Assembly: GCA_015207585.1 (NCBI GenBank)
Contig: JADEWQ010000040.1
Location: forward strand, 1-47,599
Direction: 5' to 3'
DNA: 47,599 bases
DNA from: Pleurocapsales cyanobacterium LEGE 06147
GTDB taxonomy: Bacteria > Cyanobacteriota > Cyanobacteriia > Cyanobacteriales > Xenococcaceae
A program made the translations under genes and the position numbers. Below, one piece after another: positions 17,135 to 25,306 of the stretch (positions are counted from its first letter, which is position 1; the number at the start of each line of letters is the position of its first letter). Under the pieces are notes generated by a model that was given only the letters and a program-made list of their open reading frames with translations, ran no database searches and was not told where the DNA came from.

Positions 17135-17470
17135 CTATGATTTACTTAAGCCAAGACCGTGTTCTTCTGAATATCTATCCATAAAACGGATAAAGCGTTC
17201 CCATTCTTCTAAAGATTTCATAATTAAGACGGCTTCAATTGCTGTTGGTTTGCCGTTAATAAATTTTCCCTTAACTTCTCTAGTAACAATTTCTCCCTCT
17301 TCGTCAATCAAATACATGCCAGTAACTTCGTCGGTACTTTCGTTGCTGAGAATGTTGGGAGAATCAAAATAAAAAGTAGCGGTACCGCTATTACCCGTAC
17401 GGGAACGGGTGACTCTGATATCGGGAATTACTTCTTCGGTTACTCCTCTTGAAAATTGAATTTCTGCCAT
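17135..17470 (-). CDS. psb28: Photosystem II assembly factor Psb28
   Basis: This 111-residue protein matches Psb28, which binds the cytosolic face of CP47-containing photosystem II assembly intermediates and leaves before the mature complex forms. Family hallmarks are the start [36 protein letters not shown] and [19 protein letters not shown], and the tail [20 protein letters not shown]. Length is exactly typical. The protein is soluble and thylakoid-associated. It is transcribed alone or ahead of the eis-like gene. Confidence 0.95.
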   Translation of the reverse strand: MAEIQFSRGVTEEVIPDIRVTRSRTGNSGTATFYFDSPNILSNESTDEVTGMYLIDEEGEIVTREVKGKFINGKPTAIEAVLIMKSLEEWERFIRFMDRYSEEHGLGLSKS

Positions 17471-17778
17471 AATTTATCTTTTCCACTGCTTAATAAGACT
17501 ATGTTTCATCATCTCATAGTTAATACTTTCTTGCTCATTCGAAACTATCCTTACTGAAGATGGATCTAATGTTTATTAAGAAGGAATCAGAATACAGTAC
17601 GGGCGATGCTGCTTTCGCAGTGAGATTAAGTGCGCGCGCCAGCCTAACGAGCGAACTTCAGTGCCCCTACGACTTCTAATTAATGTTAGAAGTTTTCACA
17701 AATAATTTAGAACTGCTAAATAGCAAATTTAGCGAGCGCAATATGAAACAATATAAGGTAATACTGGAGAAAAAGCCA

Positions 17779-17949
17779 ATGAATAGAGGAAAAATTGTTG
17801 CTATTATTACCGGAGCTATTTCTATTTTAATTGCCTTAATTTATCTAGTGCTAGTTCAATTATTAGACATGCGAGGGGAAATGGTTCCAGCTCCTATTAG
17901 TCAACTGAGCAATTGGAATAGTTTTTTATTCTCAATTTATTTTTTTTAG
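17779..17949 (+). CDS. Small cyanobacterial membrane protein
   Basis: This 56-residue protein starts MNRGKIVAIITGAISILIA, with one membrane span (about 5-27) followed by LDMRGEMVPAPI, a short conserved motif I associate with a small cyanobacterial protein. I prefer the ATG at 17779 over 17683 because a ggaga ribosome-binding site lies 8-9 bases upstream and the family begins there. The last residues (SFLFSIYFF) look unusual and may come from a lost stop. Function unknown. Confidence 0.65.
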   Translation: MNRGKIVAIITGAISILIALIYLVLVQLLDMRGEMVPAPISQLSNWNSFLFSIYFF

Positions 17950-18080
17950 ATTGACCAAAAAAAAGCATTGTTTTCTTTCTTTGAACTTTAAATTTTAAAC
18001 TTTTGTTTTAACCCTGTATCTCATGCAAATGAAAACTGCTAATCCTGCATCGATCTAAATCACAAGCAAAACAAATTTAA

Positions 18081-19259
18081 ATGAATATAAATAAACAAGT
18101 TAGATTCTGCATGAAACCTCTGCATCAATTGCTTGTCGCAGGAATTATTAGTAGTTTTGTCTCAATTCATCAACAAGATTTATTGGCTGCTAATAGTGCT
18201 ATTGTCTCTCAGCCAAAAGAAAACCGAACACGACAAACTGATTATGCTTTCCTCGGTAGCAACGATATTATCAATCAAATCGAACAATACGAGAACGGAA
18301 TTTCTTGTTTTCCGTCAAATAAAGACGATCGCTATCAAAACTGGATTAACCGAGGCATTCATCTCCAAAGATTAGAAAAATATCAAGAATCAATTGCTTG
18401 TTTCGATCTCGCTCTGACTTTAAAACCAGATTTGGAGCAAGCTTGGTATCGGCGAGGGTTAGCCCTAAGTCATTTACAGCGATATCAAGAAGCATTCTTA
18501 GCTTACAAACAAGCTTTGGCTTTGAATGGGGAAGATGACAAAATTTGGTATAATCAAGGCAATGTACTCAAACAGTTGGGCAAATACAAGCAAGCGCTCG
18601 CTGCTTACGATAGAGCTATTGTTCTTAATCCCGAATCTCATCTTGCTTGGTATCATCGGGGCAAGGCGTTAGAAAAATTGGGTAAATATGAAATGGCGAT
18701 CGCTGCGTATCGCCAAGCTTTAGATATTAGTCCAGATTATTATCTTGCTTGGTACGAACAAGGATATTTATTCAATAAACTAAAACAACCAGAAAAAGCT
18801 CTTTTGGCTTACCAGCAAATTGTATTAATAGAACCAGATCAATATGTAGCTTGGTACAATCAAGGCAATATTCTTTTGTCCCTAGCAAGATATCAAGAAG
18901 CGATCGCTGCTTACGATAGAGCGATCGCCATCAACCCAGATTACTATCGAGCCTGGAATAATCGAGGTGCAGCTCTAGAAGAATTAGACCAAACCAAAGA
19001 AGCTCTTAATTCTTACAACCAAGCCTTACAAATCAATCCCGACTACCACACTGCTCTCAATAACCGTCGCCGCTTACTACTAGAACTCAGTAAAAATAGA
19101 GACGCGAAATTTCGTGTCCGTGCAAAAGTTTATTCATTGGATAGTCGAACTTATTCATACAGCCAAGACTGTCTGACTGGTTCCCAACCAACCAGTTCTT
19201 CTTCTTTAAACCAAAGCTCGATTTCGCGACGAGCCGTTTCAATGGCATCAGAACCGTGA
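18081..19259 (+). CDS. Exported TPR-repeat protein
   Basis: This 392-residue protein has an N-terminal signal-like segment ([19 protein letters not shown] from residue 11) and about eight tetratricopeptide repeats from residue 85 to 340. Each carries the W/A-Y-G-A-Y-P pattern, for example [23 protein letters not shown] arrays are protein-binding scaffolds; the partner is unknown. The start could be residue 1 or Met11. The last 36 codons run antisense through the 3' end of ndk, where codon use looks non-coding, so the original C-terminus has probably been lost or extended by mutation. Confidence 0.8.
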   Translation: MNINKQVRFCMKPLHQLLVAGIISSFVSIHQQDLLAANSAIVSQPKENRTRQTDYAFLGSNDIINQIEQYENGISCFPSNKDDRYQNWINRGIHLQRLEKYQESIACFDLALTLKPDLEQAWYRRGLALSHLQRYQEAFLAYKQALALNGEDDKIWYNQGNVLKQLGKYKQALAAYDRAIVLNPESHLAWYHRGKALEKLGKYEMAIAAYRQALDISPDYYLAWYEQGYLFNKLKQPEKALLAYQQIVLIEPDQYVAWYNQGNILLSLARYQEAIAAYDRAIAINPDYYRAWNNRGAALEELDQTKEALNSYNQALQINPDYHTALNNRRRLLLELSKNRDAKFRVRAKVYSLDSRTYSYSQDCLTGSQPTSSSSLNQSSISRRAVSMASEP

Positions 19260-19600
19260 ATTAGGTTACGTCCAATGCTCACCCCAAAATCCCCGCGAAT
19301 AGAACCTGGTTCTGCATTAATAGGATCGGTAGCACCAATAATCTTTCTGGCGGCGGCAACCACATTTTCTCCTTCCCAGATCATTGCAATTACCGGGGCA
19401 GAAATGATGAAGTCGACTAAACTACTGAAGAATGACTTGCCTTTGTGGACATCGTAGTGTTGTTCTGCCAGTTCGCGAGATACTTTCATCATTTTTAGCC
19501 CTACCAAAGTAAAACCTTTGGCTTCAAAACGGCTGATGATTTCGCCAACGAGATGACGCTGTACTCCGTCGGGTTTGATCATGATGAATGTCCTTTCCAA
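19151..19600 (-). CDS. ndk: Nucleoside diphosphate kinase
   Basis: This 149-residue enzyme passes phosphate from NTP to NDP. Visible family motifs are the start [33 protein letters not shown], and the active-site loop [14 protein letters not shown], whose histidine carries the phosphate. Length is normal, and the tail [17 protein letters not shown] is typical of cyanobacteria. A gaggg-type site precedes the ATG at 19600. Its last 109 bases overlap the TPR gene on the other strand. Confidence 0.95.
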   Translation of the reverse strand: MERTFIMIKPDGVQRHLVGEIISRFEAKGFTLVGLKMMKVSRELAEQHYDVHKGKSFFSSLVDFIISAPVIAMIWEGENVVAAARKIIGATDPINAEPGSIRGDFGVSIGRNLIHGSDAIETARREIELWFKEEELVGWEPVRQSWLYE

Positions 19601-19683
19601 GATACCCTCCTAAAATATTTACAAATTGTCACAAAACCCAGATTAACTCAGATTGTTGTCTTTTTACTCGTTACTTTTGTTTA

Positions 19684-19730
19684 GTAGTCCGCCACAGAAA
19701 TTATGACGGGTAATTTTTGTCCCCGCGTCT
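19684..19730 (+). repeat. Dispersed repeat, copy A
   Basis: A 47-bp segment with the core gacgggtaattttt followed by ccgcgtct matches the reverse complement of 46763-46809 over almost its whole length, with several mismatches. It lies in the gap between ndk and ddl. It may be a small dispersed intergenic element. Confidence 0.6.
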
Positions 19731-19820
19731 CCGCAAGGGAAGGATGCGGCGGTGCATTCTGCACTTGTAAGCCCCGCGTCTGAAGTACCTTGGACTTCGT
19801 CAATCGCAACAAGCTTAAAA

Positions 19821-20960
19821 TCATTGTGGTCTACTACTACATTCTGAGTGGCGTTCTATGGCAAGCTGAATTAAACGGTCTACTATTTGAGGAAAAGAAA
19901 CTCCTGTGGCTGCCCATAGTAGGGGATACATACTCGTAGCGGTAAACCCGGGTAAGGTATTAATTTCGTTGATTAATATTTCTCCCGTTTCTTCAACATA
20001 GAAAAAGTCTACTCTAGCTAATCCCGCCGCATCCACTGTAGTAAAGGCTGTGAGAGACATTTCTTGAATGTGAGCGACGACTGCATCGGGAATGGGGGCA
20101 GGTATGTGTAATTGGGCTAATCCTTCTGTATATTTTGTTTCGTAGTCGTAAAAATCGCTTTTGTAGGTAATTTCGCCGACAATAGAAGCTTTGGGATAAT
20201 CATTACCTAAAACGGCGCATTCTAATTCTCTTGCTACTACTGCTGCTTCGACAATAATACGGCGATCGTAGCTGGCAGCATTATCGAGGGCAGTTTCTAG
20301 TTCGTCGCGATTAGAGACTTTGGCAATGCCTACCGAAGAACCTAAATTAGCTGGTTTAACAAAACAGGGATAACCTGTAGTTGCTTCGATTTCGTCGCAG
20401 AGTTTAGGAAAAACACAGGGATTAGACCAAATTTGAGAGCGATTTATCCCCACATATTTTACTTGTGGTAAACCAGCCTGAGCAAAAGCCATTTTCATGG
20501 CAATTTTATCCATTCCTAATGCCGAACCCAAAACACCAGAACCGACAAAGGGAACTTGCATCAGTTTGAGCAAGCCTTGAACCGTTCCATCTTCTCCATT
20601 GGGACCGTGAAGAATTGGAAACCAAACATCGATCTCCGAGTAGCCAGTAAGGCGATCGCCTGGGGTTAAAGAAGAACAACCAGCCACTAAAGATAAACTA
20701 GTAGAGCGATCGGTTGAATCGGACAGGTATTGGGGGTCGCTTTCTTTTAACTGCAAGGCTTTGCCAGATGCTAAAATTTGTTGAGCAATTTCTCGCGATC
20801 GCCACGTACCATTTTTGTCTATATAAACTGGCAGTATTTCATATTTGGTAGTATTTTCTTCTCTAGCCAAAGCTTGCGCGATCGCTTTTGCCGAACTAAT
20901 GGAAACTTCATGTTCTCCCGAACAACCACCAAATAACAAGCCAATTTTTGTTTTCGCCAT
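19821..20960 (-). CDS. ddl: D-alanine--D-alanine ligase
   Basis: This 379-residue ATP-grasp enzyme makes the D-Ala-D-Ala dipeptide for peptidoglycan. The N-domain begins [19 protein letters not shown]. The central ATP-grasp has [20 protein letters not shown] and [20 protein letters not shown]. The C-terminal metal and substrate site is [19 protein letters not shown] followed by [13 protein letters not shown]. Length is a little above E. coli DdlB and matches DdlA types. The ATG at 20960 fits. No other murein gene is adjacent. Confidence 0.93.
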   Translation of the reverse strand: MAKTKIGLLFGGCSGEHEVSISSAKAIAQALAREENTTKYEILPVYIDKNGTWRSREIAQQILASGKALQLKESDPQYLSDSTDRSTSLSLVAGCSSLTPGDRLTGYSEIDVWFPILHGPNGEDGTVQGLLKLMQVPFVGSGVLGSALGMDKIAMKMAFAQAGLPQVKYVGINRSQIWSNPCVFPKLCDEIEATTGYPCFVKPANLGSSVGIAKVSNRDELETALDNAASYDRRIIVEAAVVARELECAVLGNDYPKASIVGEITYKSDFYDYETKYTEGLAQLHIPAPIPDAVVAHIQEMSLTAFTTVDAAGLARVDFFYVEETGEILINEINTLPGFTATSMYPLLWAATGVSFPQIVDRLIQLAIERHSECSSRPQ

Positions 20961-21068
20961 TAATCTCTTACCCCAAAAATCTTCCTTCGATACTACATCA
21001 TGTTTTTCTATAAGGGCTGGTAACTAAAATAATATTAGTGATGAATGAGGTCTATTCGGTTAACTAAA

Positions 21069-21353
21069 ATGCCAAAAGCTATCTGGAATGGTTCGGTTTT
21101 AGCAGAAAGCGACAACTGCGAAGTCGTTGAAGGAAATTATTACTTCCCTCCCGACTCAATTAATCAAGAATATTTTCGCGAAAGCAATACTCACACTACT
21201 TGTCCTTGGAAGGGAGAAGCAAGCTATTACACTATCGTTGTTGATGGGGAAGAAAACAAAGATGCTGCTTGGTATTATCCTCATGCCAAGGAAAAAGCTA
21301 AAAATATCGAAGGATACGTAGCTTTCTGGCGGGGAGTGAAAGTAGAAAAGTAA
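21069..21353 (+). CDS. DUF427 family protein
   Basis: This 94-residue small protein fits DUF427: MPKAIWNGSVLAES, then EGNYYFPPDSINQEYF, the signature TTCPWKGEASYYTI, and AAWYYPHAKEKAKNI with GYVAFWRGVKVE at the end. The family is cytosolic with a beta-rich fold and no settled biochemical role. I start at the ATG at 21069, where the family begins; an in-frame ATG exists 24 bases earlier. Confidence 0.88.
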   Translation: MPKAIWNGSVLAESDNCEVVEGNYYFPPDSINQEYFRESNTHTTCPWKGEASYYTIVVDGEENKDAAWYYPHAKEKAKNIEGYVAFWRGVKVEK

Positions 21354-21410
21354 GCATTTTAACTATGCTAAGGGTGTATTACGCACCCTTAACAAACATC
21401 TGCAATCGAG

Positions 21411-21644
21411 TTAATCGCGCCACGATTCTCTTTTACCCCGAATATAGGCTACTGCATTTGTTTCTTGCCAGAGGGTGCGATGTTTTCCGGATAAACGGGA
21501 AGATTGAATTTGTTGGGGAATCATTACAACTTTACCATTTTCGACTCTAACATCTAGTCTGTCGCCAGGTTTTAGTTTTAGAGCTTGTCGTACATCTTTG
21601 GGAACGACAATTTGATATCGTTCTCCTAATTTGGCAATTGTCAT
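21411..21644 (-). CDS. AbrB/MazE-like DNA-binding protein, solitary
   Basis: This 77-residue protein has an N-terminal swapped-hairpin AbrB domain: MTIAKLGERYQIVVPKDVR, then LKLKPGDRLDVRVENGKVVMIP. The C-terminal tail (LWQETNAVAYIRGKRESWRD) resembles antitoxin tails that clamp PIN toxins, but no toxin gene follows on this strand; the next gene downstream is DUF427 on the other strand. It begins 8 bp after the pilin gene stop, so it is probably cotranscribed with it. It could be an orphan antitoxin or a local repressor. Confidence 0.82.
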   Translation of the reverse strand: MTIAKLGERYQIVVPKDVRQALKLKPGDRLDVRVENGKVVMIPQQIQSSRLSGKHRTLWQETNAVAYIRGKRESWRD

Positions 21645-21652
21645 ATTTTAAT

Positions 21653-22198
21653 TTAATCTGTAGTCTTGCATTGTGTCGCACTAATCGAAGTGCTGACATC
21701 GCCAGTGTAATCGCCACTTCTAATAATTCCTAAACCCAGAGAGATAGCAATACACTTCTTAGCTTGCGCGCCATCAATGTTGTAGACGACAATTGTACCT
21801 GCGCTGTTAGTATTGCCCCGAGGAGAAAAAGTAATTACAGGTGTACTATAGTTGGTTTTAATCGCCACTCCCTTTGGTAATGTCCGCTCGCTTAATAGAC
21901 AGCCACTATAGTTGCCATGAGCATCCGGAGAAGAAACAGTAATTTTTCGATTAGTCGTATCTATTCTTATTTTACAGCGTCTTCCTCTACGTATAGCTTG
22001 CCTTTGCGCCTCTCTAATTGCCCCTTTTACGCGTGCCGAACCTTCTTTAACTCTATTTTGATTGAGTAAACCGATAAAGCTAGGAATTGCGATCGCAGCT
22101 AAAATACCTACAATTATTACCGTTAAAATCATTTCTAAGAGACTATAACCGCGATTTTCACTGTTTTTTTGAGAAGCATGGTTCGACAGCATTGGCAA
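21653..22198 (-). CDS. Type IV pilin-like protein (GspH/FimT type)
   Basis: This 181-residue prepilin has the class III leader cleavage context NRGYSLLEMILTVIIVGIL, where cleavage follows the glycine near residue 17 and the glutamate at +5 is kept. The long N-terminal helix is followed by a beta-rich head with two cysteines in the last 20 residues or so. GspH/FimT minor pilins prime type IV pilus assembly and can bind DNA in competent bacteria; the role here is inferred. The AbrB-like gene follows directly on the same strand. Confidence 0.8.
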   Translation of the reverse strand: MPMLSNHASQKNSENRGYSLLEMILTVIIVGILAAIAIPSFIGLLNQNRVKEGSARVKGAIREAQRQAIRRGRRCKIRIDTTNRKITVSSPDAHGNYSGCLLSERTLPKGVAIKTNYSTPVITFSPRGNTNSAGTIVVYNIDGAQAKKCIAISLGLGIIRSGDYTGDVSTSISATQCKTTD

Positions 22199-22309
22199 TT
22201 GTCTCGTCCTGCGGTTATAGAAGGAATTGCTTTCTTGACAAAGTCAACTTTAATTTATTCGTTTTAGCGCGATCGCCTCCCGATTCTAATCCAGAAAAGA
22301 CAAAAGTAC

Positions 22310-22327
22310 TTCCTTGTTTTCAAGGAA
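22310..22327 (-). terminator. Terminator-like hairpin after NCS2 permease
   Basis: The perfect 7-bp stem ttccttg (22310-22316) and caaggaa (22321-22327) with a four-base loop lies 51 bp past the permease stop. On the minus strand it is followed by a T-rich stretch (acttttgtctttt), consistent with a factor-independent terminator. Confidence 0.5.
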
Positions 22328-22377
22328 TGTAAATTTTCTGAGGCAGTTAATTATTTAACAAGCAATTAATCGATAAC

Positions 22378-23811
22378 TCAAGCTCTTACAAAAGCTAGCT
22401 TGAAAACAAAAACTGCGGCTAAAATCCACAGTACCACTTGAGTTTCGTGAATTTTTCCCTGAAAGGCTTTGATTAAAGGATAAGTAATAATTCCCACTGC
22501 TAAGCCATCGGCGATCGAGTAACTTAAGGGCATAATCAGAATAGTGAGAAAAGAAGGAATGGATTCGGCAGGATCGTCCCAGTAAATGCCGCGAATACTT
22601 GCCATCATCAATACGCCGACAATAATTAGAGCGGGTGCAGTAGCAAAGCTGGGAATGGCAGCTAAAAAGGGAATAAAAAAGATAGATAAGAAAAATAAAA
22701 TAGCGGCAAAGACAGCAGTGAAACCACTGCGTCCTCCTTCTGCAATCCCCGATGCCGATTCTATATAAGTTGTAACTGTAGAAGTACCAAAGATTGCCCC
22801 CCCAACCGTACCTACTGCATCTGCCAAAAAAGCTCGCTCTACTCTAGGAAATTCGCCTCGTTCATCGATATAGCCTGCATTAAATCCCAAGCCAGTTAGA
22901 GTCCCGACAGTATCAAAAAGATCGACAAAAAATAGTACGAAAATAACACCAAACAACTCCCAGATATTAGTTTGCCACGCCTGAGTTAAACCAACAAAAG
23001 CCTGACCGACTAAATCCCTCGGCCACTGAGGTAAACCCAAAATTGTCTCCGGCCAGGGAGCAATTGCTAAAATCCATCCCAATAAAGCTGTAGCCAATAT
23101 TCCCCACAAAAGTGCTCCAATAAGACGGCGAGCGACAAAAGCAGCAGTAATGATAATTCCGGCGATCGCAACTAAGGTAGTCGGTTGAGTTAAATCTCCT
23201 AAAGTTGTCGTCGTTGTCTCTGAAGGAATAATTATTCCCGCACCACTCAAAGCAATATAGGCAAGAAATAAACCAATACCTGCAGTTGTTGCTCGCTTAA
23301 TGCAGTCGGGAATAGCCTTAACAATTTGAGTGCGCACTCCAGTAACAGTTATGGCTATAAAAATTAGTCCCTCAATAAAAACAGCCGCCAAAGCAACCCG
23401 CCAGTCAATACCCAAACCCAACACCACAGAAAAGGCAAAATAAGCATTAAGACCCATTCCAGGTGCAAGAACAAAAGGATATTTGGCATAGAGTCCCATA
23501 ATTAGAGAAGCTATAGTGGCCGAAATTGCCGTGGCAATTACTAATTCCCCAAACAAATCTTGGGACTGTTGCAGAAAGATTGCCTTCGATAGAATATCGG
23601 GGTTAACCACCAAAATGTATGACATCGTGAAGAAAGTGGCGATCCCTGCCAAGATTTCTCTGCGAAAATTAGTTTGATGTTGAGGGAATTGAAAAAAGAG
23701 TGCGAGAGCGTTTGTCTGTCGAATAGGTGGAGAAGATTGGGATTTTCCTTCGGATGTTGGCTTAGTCACTCGATCGAAGTCTTGAGTCATTTTTTTGGAT
23801 GGTGTAGGCAA
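22378..23811 (-). CDS. NCS2 family purine/xanthine permease (AzgA-like)
   Basis: This 477-residue membrane transporter has about 12-14 hydrophobic spans. NCS2/AzgA signatures are TFFTMSYILVVNPDILS near the start, ATAISATIASLIMGLYAKYP, APGMGLNAYFAF, LFFVDLFDTVGTLTGLG and the domain FLADAVGTVGGAIFGTSTVT. These fit the adenine/guanine/hypoxanthine proton symporters more than the uracil permeases. The start could be residue 1 or the Met at 23787. A terminator-like hairpin follows. Confidence 0.88.
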   Translation of the reverse strand: MPTPSKKMTQDFDRVTKPTSEGKSQSSPPIRQTNALALFFQFPQHQTNFRREILAGIATFFTMSYILVVNPDILSKAIFLQQSQDLFGELVIATAISATIASLIMGLYAKYPFVLAPGMGLNAYFAFSVVLGLGIDWRVALAAVFIEGLIFIAITVTGVRTQIVKAIPDCIKRATTAGIGLFLAYIALSGAGIIIPSETTTTTLGDLTQPTTLVAIAGIIITAAFVARRLIGALLWGILATALLGWILAIAPWPETILGLPQWPRDLVGQAFVGLTQAWQTNIWELFGVIFVLFFVDLFDTVGTLTGLGFNAGYIDERGEFPRVERAFLADAVGTVGGAIFGTSTVTTYIESASGIAEGGRSGFTAVFAAILFFLSIFFIPFLAAIPSFATAPALIIVGVLMMASIRGIYWDDPAESIPSFLTILIMPLSYSIADGLAVGIITYPLIKAFQGKIHETQVVLWILAAVFVFKLAFVRA

Positions 23812-23902
23812 GAATTGTTTCCACCCTAGGTAATATTATTATCAAAAATAGTATTTGGGCTAACAATTACAGTAGTTTTGCCTTAAACACCTACTGGCTC
23901 CT

Positions 23903-23930
23903 GTAAGGGCGATTGGACAATCGCCCCTAC
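23903..23930. repeat. Hairpin repeat downstream of hypB
   Basis: The arms gggcgattg (23907-23915) and caatcgccc (23918-23926) form a perfect 9-bp stem around a two-base loop, with outer gta and ctac adding pairs. It lies past the hypB stop and in front of the permease start. No T-run follows on either strand. It resembles the common cyanobacterial intergenic palindromes around gggcgatt. Confidence 0.5.
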
Positions 23931-23962
23931 TCTTGACTGATAACTGCAAAAGTTTATTCCCA

Positions 23963-24754
23963 TTACCCTTTAACCGACAAGGATTGGAGATAGGCATACC
24001 AGTCATTCATTCCCTGTCCCGTACGGGCGGAAACTTCAAATATCTTTGCTTGGGGAGCCATTTGTTGCAAAAAAGCGATCGCCTTTTCTCTGTCAAACCC
24101 TACTGCTTCGGCGATATCAATTTTATTAATAATGACTACCTGCGCCGTTTTGAACATAGTGGGATATTTGAGCGGCTTATCCTCACCTTCGGTTACCGAT
24201 AGCAAGACAACTCGTAAGTCTTCACCTAGGTCATAAGCTGCAGGACAGACTAAATTGCCCACATTTTCGATAACTAAAACATCTAGGTTGTCTAAATCGA
24301 GTTTTTTGATTGCCCGCGCTATCATATCTGCTTCCAGATGACAGGCATCCCTCGTTGTAATTTGAACTGCAGGCGCACCAGCACTACGCAAACGCCGAGC
24401 ATCATTATCTGTAGCCAGATCGCCGACGATTACGCCCATACGTATAGAAGCACAATCTCTAAGCATTCGTTCGATTAGGGCTGTTTTGCCCGAACCAGGA
24501 GAGGAAAGAACATTAAGTACTAAAACATCTTTAGCTTGGAAGTAACCCCGATTGCGTTCTGCTAGTCGGTCATTTTTATCTAAAATTCCTTGGCGGACGC
24601 TAATAATGTGTTTTTGATGTTCGTGAGAATGTCCGTTGGTTAAATCGCGTTCTTTTTCTATTTCTGGATGTAAGTGTTCGCGAGTATGATTATTTATTTT
24701 GTTGCCATCAATAGCGATCTCATCAATTATGCTACAGCCACAATCTTTACACAT
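23963..24754 (-). CDS. hypB: Hydrogenase nickel incorporation protein HypB
   Basis: HypB is a GTPase that delivers nickel to the NiFe-hydrogenase large subunit together with HypA. The 263-residue protein begins MCKDCGCSI, the usual N-terminal metal-binding start, then has a modest histidine-rich stretch around residues 20-50. The P-loop is in [14 protein letters not shown], the metal site in [11 protein letters not shown], and the nucleotide motif is INKIDIAE. I use the ATG at 24754 because the family starts there; the frame also opens 15 bases earlier. hypA is 78 bp upstream on the same strand. No hydrogenase gene is in the window. Confidence 0.93.
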   Translation of the reverse strand: MCKDCGCSIIDEIAIDGNKINNHTREHLHPEIEKERDLTNGHSHEHQKHIISVRQGILDKNDRLAERNRGYFQAKDVLVLNVLSSPGSGKTALIERMLRDCASIRMGVIVGDLATDNDARRLRSAGAPAVQITTRDACHLEADMIARAIKKLDLDNLDVLVIENVGNLVCPAAYDLGEDLRVVLLSVTEGEDKPLKYPTMFKTAQVVIINKIDIAEAVGFDREKAIAFLQQMAPQAKIFEVSARTGQGMNDWYAYLQSLSVKG

Positions 24755-24832
24755 AAGTTGAATTCTCATCTAAGTTTGTAGATTGAAAAAACTAAGTTCC
24801 TGACAAACTAAGGTTTTCAAAGTAGACGCGGT

Positions 24833-25174
24833 TTAAGATATTTCCAGTGAAGCTAACTCCAATTCTCTGCCTTTGAGAATATTAGTGCTAGTTTGATGGC
24901 ACCGAGGACATTCGTAAAACAAATCTGTCGGGGTAAACTGCAAATCACAGCTAGAGCAATAGCAAACGACTGGAATGATTTCTAGGTTTAGTTTTGCCTC
25001 CTGTGCGATCGTTCCTCTAGTGACTACATCAAATGCAAACTCTAACGCTTCTGGTACTACTCCAGATAATTCACCGATGCGCATTTTAATTTCGTGAATT
25101 CTCTTTGCTTTTTGTTTGGTTGCCTGTTCTAGAGCAATCTCTAGCGTGCTTTCCATTATGCCTACTTCATGCAT
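24833..25174 (-). CDS. hypA: Hydrogenase maturation factor HypA
   Basis: This 113-residue nickel chaperone for NiFe-hydrogenase assembly begins MHEVGIMESTLEIALEQ, where the Met-His-Glu N-terminus binds nickel. A zinc site is formed by C-x-x-C pairs in YCSSCDLQFTP and ECPRCHQTS. I start at the ATG at 25174; the frame runs 25 codons further upstream, but that part lacks family similarity. It precedes hypB in what looks like a two-gene operon. Confidence 0.93.
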   Translation of the reverse strand: MHEVGIMESTLEIALEQATKQKAKRIHEIKMRIGELSGVVPEALEFAFDVVTRGTIAQEAKLNLEIIPVVCYCSSCDLQFTPTDLFYECPRCHQTSTNILKGRELELASLEIS

Positions 25175-25306
25175 TGATTTTGTTTGTACAGGTAATAAAT
25201 TTAAGATTTTTGTAATTGTCTCAGCCTTCTGTACTCTTGAGAGGAGCAACGCCCGCTGATTTCTTCTGTAAACTAAAAGTAAAGCTCAGGTGAATAATTA
25301 ATATCC

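Noticed and set aside
23963-25174. hypA-hypB as part of a hydrogenase gene cluster
   Set aside because: No hydrogenase structural or other hyp genes lie on either side in the window.
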